A DNA stretch of 64,000 bases from Dolomedes plantarius (Eukaryota; Arthropoda; Arachnida; Araneae; Dolomedidae): assembly GCA_907164885.2 (NCBI GenBank), contig OU015493.1:220959677-221023676 (forward strand), written 5' to 3'. A program made the translations under genes and the position numbers. Numbering within the stretch: position 1 is the stretch's first letter; each line of letters opens with the position of its first letter. The notes beneath the pieces are model-generated. The model did not search any database. It had not been told where the DNA came from and saw nothing but the letters and a program-made list of their open reading frames with translations. Of the stretch, positions 21,900-33,905 are shown one piece after another.

Positions 21900-22568
21900 C
21901 CACTATTTTAAACTTTTAGTATTCCAACCATAAGACAAAAAAATATATTTTTTTAAAAATCGTAAGGGATATTTTTATAGACAAAATAATGTAGAAGAAA
22001 ATATTGAAATTAAATCTAATAGGACATACTAAAGAATATAGTACAGTTTGAGGAACATATCTTTTACTGTATTTTAATATTCTTTGGATAATGTCCAATC
22101 GTTTGCCGCATTAGCAAGAAAAAAAAATATCTTTTTTTGTCTATTTCGTTGTTACGTGACGATAAATTTATTTAAAGTACCAGATAAAGATCACATGATC
22201 AGCGTTTAATAAATTAAATTGTAAAAATTAATCTTTAAAAATTCACCAAAAATTAGAAAATGGAGGTAAAGATTCGAAAAGAATTTCATTTTAAAGGAAT
22301 TTTTATGATCTTTTTCGTGATATAAATTTTACAACCCTCAAATTATTATTTTAAATGCAAACTTGAAAAAAGTTACAAAAACAGATTAAAAATTCAATTT
22401 AAAAAAAATCGAAGAAAAATTTTTCACCCCTACATTTCAACCCCTACATTATAAGAAGAATCGCCATGCAAAATTTCAGTCCTTTAGGTTCAGTGGTTTG
22501 GTCTGTACTTTGTATGTCAGTCAGTCAATCAGTCAGTTAGTCAGTTACGGAACTGTTTTATATATAGA
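21900..22568 (-). mobile_element. Helitron relic nested in Helitron-A
   Basis: Ends with …CAGTTACGGAACTGTTTTAT followed by ATATAGA at 22568, the minus-strand 5' TC terminus. The body resembles the Helitrons at 203-820. The 3' end is not clearly defined; about 21900 is an estimate. The homologue is at 30280-30935. Confidence 0.55.
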
Positions 22569-22895
22569 GATTTTTATTTCTATTATTATATCGTAACGTT
22601 TACTTCATGCGCACACATTATTTTCCTATGCTTTTTTTTATTATCTTTAAAATAAGCGTAATTTTTATATGATTTTAAATAACAATCGTTTTTAACTGGC
22701 ATTCAATTGGCTGTTAAAACTTTATTTTTACACCCTATTTAAAAGAAGTAGGGTGTAAATTGTAGGGTGGAAAGTTGGTAAAATCAAAATTTTGTGCAAT
22801 GTATTTAATTTCTCGATTAAAAGTAGTTTTTTTCTAAAAATTAATTTATTTCACTTGAAAAGCTAAAAATTTTATGCACGTAGTTTATATTATTA

Positions 22896-24721
22896 CTAGC
22901 CGCTGCGCGACCAGCATGGTCGCATTTAGTTTTATATTTTATTTTGCAAAACAACTTAACTGAAAGTAACATATGAGGCGTTGAAAGGCAAAGTGGTGTA
23001 GTCACATTTTCAACTTTTTTCATTTGGGGTCAAATATGTAATCTCCATGTTCAATTAATAGTGGAATTCTAAATAGTTATTATTTGCAATATTGTAATAA
23101 TTGTTATGAATTATAATTTGTTCAATTTATGGTAGAATTTTTTGTAGTTTTGGCAGTTAAACTCTTTTGACTGACTGCCTTACGTCACTTTGGATTTCGC
23201 CGCCTCATATGTAAGGAATGTTACAATTACCTTTCATCATAAATATACGTTGTTAAGGGGTATTGTGTATATGGCTGCTTCTAAAACATCGTGATTAAAA
23301 AAATGTGAATTTCCATTACTTCGGAAGAGTTAAGATAAGAATGAGAAACCCAATATCAATGATTTTAAAAATTACATCCCTCTCTGTATGTACAATTTTT
23401 CAAAATTAAGATATCTACACTTTATCATTACATCAAATAAATTGTTGGGGAAAAATTTTTTCACTTAAAAAAAGATTAAAAATTCAGCAAGTACTAAAAT
23501 ATAGTATAGATTACATCACTCTTTGTATGTACTATTGTTCACAATTCAGATATCTACGCTTAATCATATCAAATAATAAATTGTTGGGAAAATTTCTTCA
23601 CTTATTAAAGGGAGTAAAAATTCAGCAAGTACTGAAAAAAGTGCACAAAATTAACTATTACTGGCTCTCGGTTGCTATGCCGGCGACAGTTAAGCCTAAC
23701 CTGGCGATCATTTATGCTCTCTTTCACGCCTCTCTCTTAATGAATTAGTTCTCCTTCGCTTTATTTTTTGACGCAGGGCCGGTGGGGCCATCCGTCGAAA
23801 GTTAATTATACTCCTTGACACGGCTCCTAAAGCCGAAAATTAAACATGAACAAACGGACCCTCGGCTGCGTATTCAGGAATTACTCAGCGACTGGTTATC
23901 TGTAGTACAATTCGTTTATGGCTAATCGCCGGGTAACTTTATAGTTTCGAATCCTTATTTTTTTAGACTATTCCCAACTTTTACAAATTTTTCCTCGCTC
24001 TCGTGCATTACTGATTTCAGTGCGTAAATCCATATTGACATGCGGTTGCAAATAGGGCAGTGTCTCTCAGCATGTCACATCTTAACTCTTGCAGATTTTA
24101 CCTCTTGTTTGGCGAGGAGTGGCAAAACATTGCATAATTTAACATGGCGTTCAATGAGCATTCTTACAGCTTGTTGAATAAAATGCTCTCAAATTACACA
24201 AAGTCTTTAGATACGGTATCTAAACAAAGGTATATCACTAAATTAAACATTCAGGTACAGCCCGGAAAGGTTTATTCAGTATGTGACTCGTATTTATTGA
24301 CAGAGGAAGACTGGAGTTACGATACAAGACACTGGTCTGAAGTAACTTATCCTGATATCTATACATATCTCAACGAAAGAATGATTACATTATCTTAAAC
24401 CCTGCGAAATATTGAAAAAAAAAAGTGTTAAAATACCTGTTACATACAACTAATATGAGGAATTTTATAAATAAACTTAAATTATTAAGTCAAAATGAAG
24501 GTACGGTCCAAAAACACATGCAAACGCATAGGAACGGCTTGTTTTCTGCCACCCGATAATCACGTGATCTATAGCAGACGAAAACTGGCGTAGCCAGTGA
24601 CGTTGCGCCTTATTGCGGATGGCCGCTAAAGTTTACATCTGGTAGTTGCAATCGTTGCCATTCGGAGTGAGAAATATTGTCGATTTTTGTGCCGCATACC
24701 TACACGTTTTATATATATAGA
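22896..24721 (-). mobile_element. Helitron-B, 1826 bp, complete with empty site
   Basis: On the minus strand it starts TCTATATATATAAAACGTGT (24721) and ends with the hairpin GCGACCATGCTGGTCGC (7-bp stem, TGC loop), then GCAGCGGCTAG (22896). Flanks are TTATATTATTA on the left and TTACTATC on the right. The related locus at 31249-31268 reads TTTATATTATTATTACTATC, exactly these flanks joined. This fixes both borders to the base and shows A/T insertion without duplication. The interior is less AT-rich in places (23640-24140) and contains an ORF at 24144-24398. Confidence 0.93.
24144..24398 (+). CDS. 84-codon ORF carried inside Helitron-B, possible captured gene piece
   Basis: The ORF begins AACATGG, a favourable start context, runs 84 codons to TAA, and has an ATAAATAAA-type polyadenylation-like motif about 70 bases downstream. 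The composition is protein-like, not low complexity: MAFNEHSYSLLNKMLSNYTK opens it, and EEDWSYDTRHW then TYPDIYTYL lie near the C-terminus. From memory the KQRY…TKL, acidic-Trp and W..VTYPDIY.YL pattern resembles the N-terminal part of invertebrate uncharacterised proteins related to YqaJ/SWIM families. I could not check this. It lies opposite to the Helitron orientation and is absent elsewhere in the window. Helitrons often pick up gene fragments, so capture is plausible. Expression and function are unknown. Confidence 0.4.
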   Translation: MAFNEHSYSLLNKMLSNYTKSLDTVSKQRYITKLNIQVQPGKVYSVCDSYLLTEEDWSYDTRHWSEVTYPDIYTYLNERMITLS

Positions 24722-25595
24722 TTACTATCTTTATATCGTAACGTTAACTTCATGCGCGAGCATTATTTTCTTATGCTTTTTTTATTATTATCTTTATAAT
24801 AGCTTTATTTTCATATGGTTTTAAACAACTATCGTTTTTATTCATATTATGTTGGTTTTTTATTAATTAAAAATTAAGGGTAATTAATTTCGATTCCGGA
24901 AGTTCTTATCTTTATTTTCATATGCTTTTTCATTTACGAATTATTCAAATGTTGGTTAAAAAACTTTTGCGTAATTTATATATTTGTGTGTGTTTAATTA
25001 TTGAAATTAATAAATTTATATTTCTGGAGAGGATGTTTCAGTTTTTAGTGGTACTATGATGAAACGCTGAATATACCAAAATTCTGAGGAGTTTATTATG
25101 GAGAGAAAAGGAATTTAATATGTAGAGGATGTTTATAGGAGTTAAATGTGGAGTGGAGTTGAATGGTTTGCAGCCCTCAATCAAACACTTCATTTTTTAA
25201 GAGGCAACGCTGCAGTCATATCATTGTTCTATTGGAAATTTCTGCTGAACCTGTAATTGCAGCTTCTTTTTTTTACCCCAATGATGAAAGGCTAATTCTA
25301 GCTGAATTCTGAGGAGTTTATTATAAATTTATATATTTATAGATTTCACAAGGTTTTTTTCTATTATTTATACTGTGCTTAGTTTTAAATTAATTTTGGT
25401 TAACAAACATTAGAGAATTTGACATTTTTACTTTTCAGATTTTAGTATTACAATGATGAAAGGCTGAAATTCTGAGACGTGTATAACATATCACATATAT
25501 TTTTTATGTTACTTATACTGTGTTAATTTTTAAATTGATTTTGGTTAACAAAATACATTCTTAAAATCCCGGGCATCGCCGGGTACTTCAGCTAG

Positions 25596-25935
25596 TAGAT
25601 ATATAATAAATAAACATCGTGTCATTTTAAATTTAAACTCATTTAGTATTTGGTCTACGATAATATAATTTTACGCTATGAAAAAAAAAATGCGCCGGGC
25701 TTTTTTTTTTGGGGGGGGGGGGGTGGCAATTGCCCCTAGTTCTCCCTGCCCTTGGAGCCGCCAATGAATAACACAAGATATAGTATCAAGCACGCAAACA
25801 ATCGCAGGTGCAGGAACCAAGCAAATATAATATTACGTGACACTGGTATAAATGTGTATAAACGTCATACTGGTAGGCTGAATTTCAAACATCATACTGA
25901 AAAACATTATACATACTTCAATAATAGCAAAACAC
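25596..25935. other. Third copy of the 821-1160 flank
   Basis: Directly follows the Helitron-A 3' end and matches 818-1160 and 32156-32485 before diverging at about 25935 into the repeat field. The ORF at 25752-25958 is the counterpart of the one at 974 and is not credible. Confidence 0.7.
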
Positions 25936-28900
25936 ACCCATTGAAATATTTAAAGTAATAAATTCTGTTTGAACAATTAATTTGTGAACAACTGTTTTTA
26001 TAAGGAAAGGAATGACGAATCGGGGAAAATGTTCATATTGAAACATAATTCTGTTTTAACAATTAGTTTCTGAACAATTAAAAAAATAAGTAAATCGAAA
26101 AGTAAAGAACATAATTATATTTCACTGGCTTTCAAAAATATCCAATAATAAAACAATTTCCTTAGCAAATACAAAATAAACAAATATTTCACTGGTGTTC
26201 AAAAATATCTAATAACAACACAATTTCCTTAGCAAATACAAAATAAACAAAAAGTGAACAATAATTAGTGTATAATAAATAGTTTTTTATTTGAAGCTAA
26301 TTTTATAAGGAAAGGAATCACGAATCGGGGAAAATTTTCATATTGAAATATAAAATTGCATGTATTATTTTTGCATTTTAAAATTTTCTCTTAGATTGTA
26401 GGTAATTTAGAAGATAACTGTCATATGTATCATGTGTGAGAGGGAAATTAAAATATCATGTATGAGGGCTTTAAGATTTTGTGCAGAGAGATAGGTGTTT
26501 TAGGTAAATTTCATTAAAAATTACTTCAAATTGACCAATTGATTAAAAAGAATGCTATTTACAGGTAAGTTTTTGTCTCTTTTTTTAATTTTTAAGTGTT
26601 ATTTTACCATAACAGATGAAAAAAACCTTTAATTTTTTTTTTTTAATTGACTCCGAACATAGACAGTCACCATAATTCCTACTTCAGAATGATAATAAAA
26701 AATGGTGAAGGAATAAACTGTAACCCCTCTCCCCCCATTGAAATATTTAAAGTAATAAATTCTATTTGAATAATTAATTTCTGAACAATTGGAAAATTAA
26801 CTCAACGCAAAATAGAAAAGTAAATAAAACATAATTATATTTCACTGGCCTTCAAAAATATCCAATAATAACACAATTTGCTTACCAAATACAAAATAAA
26901 CAAAAAAAGAACAATAATTGGTGTATAATAAATAGTTTTTTATTTGCGGTTGTTTTTATAAGGAAAGGAATGACGAATCGTGGAAAATTTCCATATTAGA
27001 ACATAAAATTGCGTGTATTATTTTAGCATTTTAAAATTTTCTCTTAGATTGTAGGCCATTTTGAAGATAACTGTCATATGTATCATGTGTGAGAAGGAAA
27101 TTAAAATATTAGCATTAGGATTTTGTGGAGAGTGATAGGCATTTTAGCAAAATTTCAGATTAATATTCTACGTTCGGAGTCAATTTAAAAAAAAAAATTA
27201 AGAATTTTTTTGTCTTTTATGGTAAAATAGTACTTAAAAATGGAAAAAGAAAAAAAACTTACCTGTAAATAGCATACTTTTTTTATAAATTGGTCAATTT
27301 GAAGTAATTTTTATTGAAATTTAGCTAAAATGCCTATAACTCTGCACGAAATTATATTGCTACTATTTTAATTTCCTTCTCACACATGATACATATGACA
27401 GTTATCTTTGCCTGCGGCTTGTCCACTTATTATAGTAGATTCTATAAAGTTATTCATCTACGTTTATCATGATATCTCACATAATAATGTATATAATTTG
27501 ATAAAATTTTCAAGAAATGTTTTAGAAGATGAATGTTTTTCAGGAAATGCTATTGTTAATGAAATGAGGCACAATAATTGGTGTATAATAAAGTTTTTTT
27601 ATTTGGGGCTGTTTTTATAAGGAAAGGAATGACGAATCGGGGAAAATTTTCATATTGGAACATAAAATGACGAATCAGGGAATATTTTCATTAGAACATA
27701 AAATTGCGTGTATTATTTTTTCATTTTAAAATTTTCTCATAGATTGTAGGCCATTTTGAGGATAACTGTCATATGTATCAGGTGTGAGAAGGAAATTAAA
27801 ATATTAGCATTAGGATTTTGTGAAGAGTGATAGGTGTTTTAGCTAAATTTCAGATTAATATTCTTCGTTCGGAGTCAATTTAAAAAAAAAAAATTAAAGA
27901 TTTTGGTGGTCTTTTATGGTAAAATACCACTTAAAAATGAAAAAAAAAACTTACCTGTAAATAGCATACTTTTTTTATAAATTGGTCAATTTGAAGTAAT
28001 TTTTATTGAAATTTAGCTAAAATGGCTATACGTCTGCACGAAATTATATTGCTACTATTTTAATTTCCTTCTCACACATGATACATATGACAGTTATCTT
28101 TGCCTGCGGCTTGTCCACTTATTATAGTAGATTCTATAAAGTTATTCATCTACGTTTATCATGATATCTCACATAATAATGTATATAATTTGATAAAATT
28201 TTCAAGAAATGTTTTAGAAGATGAATGTTTTTCAGGAAATGCTATTGTTAATGAAATGAGGCACAATAATTGGTGTATAATAAAGTTTTTTTATTTGGGG
28301 CTGTTTTTATAAGGAAAGGAATGACGAATCAGGGAATATTTTCATTAGAACATAAAATTGCGTGTATTATTTTTTCATTTTAAAATTTTCTCGTAGATTG
28401 TAGGTCATTTTGAATTTAACTGTCATATGTATCATGTGTGAGAAGGAAATTAAAATAGTAGCATTAAGATTTTTATGGAGAGTTATAGGCATTTTAGCTA
28501 AATTTCAATAAAAATTACTTCAAATTGACCAATTTATAAAAAAAGTATGCTATTTACAGGTAAGGTTTTGTTTCTTTTTTTAATTTTTAAGTGCTATTTT
28601 ACTATAAAACACCAAAAAAACCTTTAAATAATTATTGTTTATTAGTAGTTGTTTGGTTTTATTTAAAGTAAATTTTCTTATACTACTCCTTTTGTTTTCT
28701 TTTCGTTAATCCTTTTTTACTTGGTTAAAATTTTCAGGAAATGTTTTAGATGCTATTGTTAATGAAATGAGGCTCAATAATTGGTGTATAATAACTAGTT
28801 TTTTATTTGGGGCTGTTTTTATAAGGAAATGAATGACAAATCGGGGAAAATTTTCATATTGGAACATAAAATTGCTAGTATTATTTTTCCATTTTAAAAT

Positions 28901-29200
28901 AACTGTCATTTGTATCATGCGTGAGAAGGAAATTAAAATAGTAGCATTAAGATTTTTATGCAGAGTTATCGGCATTTTAGCTAAATTTCAATAAAAATTA
29001 CTTTGTAAAATACCTAATAACGACATTTCAGAAAGTAAATAATCGCAAGAGGGGTTTCAACGGTAAAGAGTTTCAACGATTATTCGTATACTGAAAATTA
29101 ACCAAGTAAAAAAGGATTAATGAAAAGTATACAAAAGTAGCAATATAAGAAAATTAACTTTAAATAAGACCAAACAACTGCTAATTAACATTATTCCATG
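25936..29200. repeat. Field of direct and inverted AT-rich repeats
   Basis: A core beginning TATAAGGAAAGGAATGACGA recurs at about 25999, 26304, 26957, 27616, 28309 and 28820 (last diverged). It is followed by TGTCATATGTATCATGTGTG and AAATTAAAAT. The same blocks occur inverted (…CACACATGATACATATGACA at about 27381 and 28073). A 692-bp stretch around 27180-27870 is tandemly duplicated at 27870-28560; the identical 70-codon ORFs at 27408 and 28100 are simply part of this and carry no domain. Motifs ACAGGTAAG and CTTACCTGT face each other. The origin is unknown. Confidence 0.75.
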
Positions 29201-29569
29201 CTTTTATTTACGTTGTAACATTTAGGTGCGCATGCGCAGTTCTTATGAATGATGGATTCCAACTCCTTCAGATGAAATATTATTTAAAAACTGTATTTAT
29301 ATATAAGCATTTTAAAGCTTCCAAACTTATATTAGAATTATCTCCAAGTTTCAAAACATAAGTATACGAAGTTTCAACCAGATTTGTCAAGAAATATAGA
29401 AACGAAGAAAATACCAAATGTAATCATTTCACACCTAAATCAGTAAATCCACCAAAAATCAGTATATATCTATTTAGTTTCAATAAAGTATTTTTTATTA
29501 TTAAACTATTTGAATATTTAGTTTTTCAAATAAAAAGACACGGCGACACATTTCATTTCAATGATTCAT
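29200..29569. other. AT-rich non-coding DNA
   Basis: No ORF or terminal repeat identified. A GCGCATGCGC palindrome sits near 29232. Confidence 0.45.
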
Positions 29570-29870
29570 TTTTTAGTGAGAATCACGTTGTGAACGAATC
29601 ACCCTTTGTTTACATCGTCAAAGAGCGATGACGGTTCATTAGAATCCAAATATCTCTAAAACTATTGAATTAACAGAATAAGTGTACGCAGAAAAAATTA
29701 TCAGTTTCCGAAGCTCTTTCCAAATATGTAACATTTATGTACTTTCATGAGAAAAAAAATACACCGATTTTCCTGTATATTTGTCGGCCATTTTTTTTTC
29801 GAGGAGTGGCCCGCCCGGATGAGTTACGGTCACGTGATCCGACGTCTCCCTGTCCTTTTATTAGTATAGA
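29570..29870 (-). mobile_element. Helitron 5' region holding a Tc1-A empty site
   Basis: On the minus strand it starts TCTATACTAATAAAAGGACA at 29870, a Helitron-like 5' terminus. 29570-29770 matches 1190-1348 joined directly to 2759-2800, with CCAAATATGTAACATTT at 29719-29735 in place of the transposon. It therefore records the pre-insertion state of Tc1-A. The 3' end of the Helitron was not identified. Confidence 0.7.
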
Positions 29871-32157
29871 TGTATATATTTTATGCTTTACTTTTCAGGG
29901 TTTTTTTGCCCCAATGATGAAACGTTAAATCTAGTTGAATTCTAAAGAAATTATTGTAAATTTATGGTTTTTTATGTTGGGTTTTCTTTTTATTCATGCG
30001 TATAACATTTGACATGCTTTTTATTCTATGTTATTTATACTGTGTTTAGTTTTTAAATTGATTTTGGTTAGCAAACATTCTTAAAATCCCGGGCAACGCC
30101 GGATAAATTATCACCTGTGTAGGTTGATAATTTATAAATTTTAAAACTGTTACCACATGTATATTTACAGATCCACAAGAACTTTCCAATATTTTTAATT
30201 AATAAATAACTAACAACTTTTGAAAGATGCGATTCTCGATTCATAGGCGTTCAGTAGATGGCGCCACTATTTTAAACTTTTAGTATTCCATCCATAAGAC
30301 AAAAAAATATATTTTTTTAAAAATCGTAAGGGATATTTTTATAGACAAAATAATGTAGAAGAAAATATTGAAATTAAATCTAATAGGACATACTAAAGAA
30401 TATAGTACAGTTTGAGGAACATATCTTTTACTGTATTTTAATATTCTTTGGATAATGTCCAATCGTTTGCCGCATTAGCAAGAAAAAAAAAAATCTTTTT
30501 TTGTCTATTTTGTTGTTACGTGACGATAAATTTATTTAAAGTACCAGATAAAGATCACATGATCAGCGTTTAATAAATTAAATTGTAAAAATTAATCTTT
30601 AAAAATTCACCAAAAATTAGAAAATGGAGGTAAAGATTCGAAAAGAATTTCATTTTAAAGGAATTTTTATGATCTTTTTCGTGATATAAATTTTACAACC
30701 CTCAAATTATTATTTTAAATGCAAACTTGAAAAAAGTTACAAAAACAGATTAAAAATTCAATTTAAAAAAATCGAAGAAAAATTTTTCAAAAATCTTTCT
30801 TAGTGCACCCCTACATTATAAGAAGAATCGCCATGCAAAATTTCAGTCCATTAGGTTCAGTGGTTTGGTCTGTACTTTGTATGTCAGTCAGTCAACCAGT
30901 CAGTTAGTCAGTTACGGAACTGTTTTATATATAGAGATTTTTATTACTATTATTATATCGTAACGTTTACTTCATGCGCACACATTATTTTCCTATGCTT
31001 TTTTTTATTATCTTTATGATAAGCGTAATTTTTATATGATTTTAAACAACAATCGTTTTTAACTGGCATTCAATTTGCTGTTAAAACTTTATTTTTACAC
31101 CCTATTTAAAAGAAGTAGGGTGTAAATTGTAGGGTAGAAAGTTGGTAAAATCAAAATTTTGTGCAATGTATTTAATTTCTCGATTAAAAGTAGTTTTTTT
31201 CTAAAAATTAATTTATTTCACTTGAAAAGCTAAAAATTTTATGCACGTGGTTTATATTATTATTACTATCTTTATATCGTAACGTTAACTTCATACGCGA
31301 GCATTATTTTCTTATGCTTTTTTTATTATTATCTTTATAATAGCTTTATTTTCATATGGTTTTAAACAACTATCGTTTTTATTCATATTATGTTGGTTTT
31401 TTATTAATTAAAAATTAAGGGTAATTAATTTCGATTCCGAAAGTTCTTATCTTTATTTTCATATGCTTTTTCATTTACGAATTATTCAAATGTTGGTTAA
31501 AATACTTTTGCGTAATTTATATATTTGTCTGTGTTTAATTATTGAAATTAATAAATTTATATTTTTGGAGAGGATGTTTCAGTTTTTAGTGGTGCTATGA
31601 TGAATCGCTGAATACACCAAAATTCTGAGGAGTTTATTATGGAGAGAAAAGGAATTTAATATGTAGAGGATGTTTATAGGAGTTAAATGTGGAGAGGAGT
31701 TGAATGGTTTGCAGCCCTCAATCAAACACTTCATTTTTTAAGAGGCAACGCTGCAGTCATATCATTGTTCTATTGGAAATTTCTGCTGAACCTGTAATTG
31801 CAGCTTCTTTTTTTTACCCCAATGATGAAAGGCTAATTCTAGCTGAATTCTGAGGAGTTTATTATAAATTTATATATTTATAGATTTCACAAGGTTTTTT
31901 TCTATTATTTATACTGTGCTTAGTTTTAAATTAATTTTGGTTAACAAACATTAGAGAATTTGACATTTTTACTTTTCAGATTTTACAAATGAACTTTTCA
32001 GTATTACAATGATGAAAGGCTGAAATTCTGAGACGTGTATAACATATCACATATATTTTTTATGTTACTTATACTGTGTTAATTTTTAAATTGATTTTGG
32101 TTAACAAAATACATTCTTAAAATCCCGGGCATCGCCGGGTACTTCAGCTAGTAGATA
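29871..32157 (+). mobile_element. Helitron-A, partial second copy
   Basis: Matches 21495-22895 and 24722-25595 of Helitron-A, without Helitron-B, and ends with the same CATCGCCGGGTACTTCAGCT then AG just before 32153. It includes the nested minus-strand Helitron end at 30935. The 5' part is missing; the left junction is the Helitron end at 29870. Confidence 0.85.
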
Positions 32158-32677
32158 TATAATAAATAAACATCGTGTCATTTTAAATTTAAACTCATTT
32201 AGTATTTGGTCTACGATAATATAATTTTACGCTATGAAAAAAAAAATGCGCCTGGCTTTTTTTTTGGGGGGGGGTGGCAATTGCCCCTAGTTCCCCCTGC
32301 CCTTGGACCCGCCAATGAATAACACAAGATATAGTATCAAGCACGCAAACAATCGCAGGTGCAGGAACCAAGCAAATATAATATTACGTGACACTGGTAT
32401 AAATGTGTATAAACGTCATACTGGTAGGCTGAATTTCAAACATCATACTGAAAAATATTAAACATACTTCAATAATAGCAAAACAAAACATGGTGGTAAA
32501 ATAGATCTTATCAGTTATTCATTTTTTATGAGAATCACGCTGTGAATGATTCACGCTGTGTTTACATTTTGTATGGGTGGAATATGCATTTAGAATTGAA
32601 ATATCTCTAAAACTAATAAAGTATCAGAATATGTGTACGCAGCAAAAATTATCAGTCTGTAAAGCTCTTTCCAAATA

Positions 32678-33903
32678 CACTGCTGGCCACCCAAATTGCA
32701 ACACCAAGAAAGTCAAGAGATATCACAACAAAATTTATTTTATAGATAACATGTTGATCAAGTATCAAATGATTAAATTTATAGACTTCTGTGAAGTGTG
32801 GTTCCTGCCAAAATCAGTAGCCACAGTAGCCGCTATTGTTGGAGATCACCGCTGCCACACGCCTCGGCATTGATTCAAAGAGACTTTTTATGAAATCTTG
32901 GGGTACAGCAGACCAAGCAGCTTTCACAAGTTGCCAAAGTTGATCTGCTGTGGCAGCTGAGGATGGAATCTGGGTCAATCGTAGAGCAACCATGGACCAC
33001 ATATTTTCTATCGGCGACAGATCCGGAGAGCGAGGCGGCCAGGGAAACAATTACCATAATACCCGGTAGCCATACCATAATACCCGGTGCAGGACCAGTG
33101 TGGCGGTGCATAACGAAGCTGTTCAGCATCCTCTCTTCACGGTGTCTCCAGACTCGAATGCGACCATCGTGGTGTTGCAGACAGAAGCGTGACTCGCCAG
33201 TAAAGACAATTTCATTCCATTCTGCCGTCCACATCCTTCTGTCATCGCACCATTGGTGGCGGAGACGTCTGTGGTTCTGCGTCAAGGGTAGACAAAGCAA
33301 TGGACGTCTTGCAGACAGACTACTCTGCTGTACACGGCGCCGAATGGTACGCGCAGACACTGGATGATGCGTTACAGACTGCATGTGCTGTGCTATGGTT
33401 CGTGATGTGACTGAGTGATCCGTCACTGCCATGCGCACAATTTGCCTGTCATCACGTGAAGTGGTGCGCTGAGGTGGATGCGATCGAACACGCCGGTCCG
33501 TCGTACCCTCCTGCATCCAACGATTACATATCCGCATTACAGTTGTTTGGTTTCGTCCAACACGACTACCGATTTCCCTGAAAGACAATCCACAATCTCG
33601 GTAGGCCACTATCCTTCCTCTGTCGAACTCGGATACTTGATCAAAAGATGATCGCTGTTTTCGACGAGGCATAATTGATCGTTTTTTTGAAAAACCACAA
33701 GAAAAACACAATTGCCGAACTTGAAATCGTCGAAATCTCCAAGCCTTAAATAGCGCTTTGAAGTGGCGCCACAGGCGTGCGTGATGTGCGTCTGCGCTGA
33801 AATTCTAATCATTTGCATATCTCACCTCCGCTAATGCATGTTGTAAATTTCATGTTATTTGCATGTTTCCTTCAGGGTGTTGCATTTACAGTGGCCAGCA
33901 GTG
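32678..33903 (-). mobile_element. Tc1-A, copy 2, internally deleted
   Basis: 1226 bp with TA at 32676-32677 and 33904-33905 and the same inverted ends as copy 1. About 190 bp corresponding to 1722-1922 is missing. The junction at 33053-33090 has a short tandem repeat of CCATAATACCCGGT. Confidence 0.93.
32814..33672 (-). pseudogene. Tc1-A transposase, copy 2
   Basis: Starts MPRRK at 33672 and stops TGA at 32814-32816. The N-terminal helix-turn-helix part and the first Asp region are present (VFTGES here, so the catalytic Asp159 is replaced by Gly). The deletion removes the WGGIGY to QQDNARPH region including the second Asp. The C-terminal SPIENMW part survives in another frame, without the two stops of copy 1. 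Non-functional. Confidence 0.9.
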
Positions 33904-33905
33904 TA

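Larger units (their letters stand above)
20300..25595 (+). mobile_element. Helitron-A, 5.3 kb, with nested Helitrons
   Basis: The 5' end is TCTAATATATAAAAATGAAT at 20300. The 3' end is a GC-rich hairpin CCCGGGCATCGCCGGG (25568-25583) followed by TACTTCAGCTAG, with T next. It lies between A and T without target duplication, and 811-830 is the corresponding empty site. The interior holds T-rich low-complexity DNA (21040-21250), repeated modules with TTTATACTGTGTTTAGTTTT, a second hairpin at about 21723 lacking CTAG, a minus-strand Helitron relic ending at 22568, and Helitron-B. No Rep or helicase coding is visible, so it is non-autonomous. Confidence 0.85.

Noticed and set aside
27408..28312. 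Two identical 70-codon ORFs
   Set aside because: They are identical only because of the 692-bp tandem duplication; they start at TTG and have no domain or codon signal.
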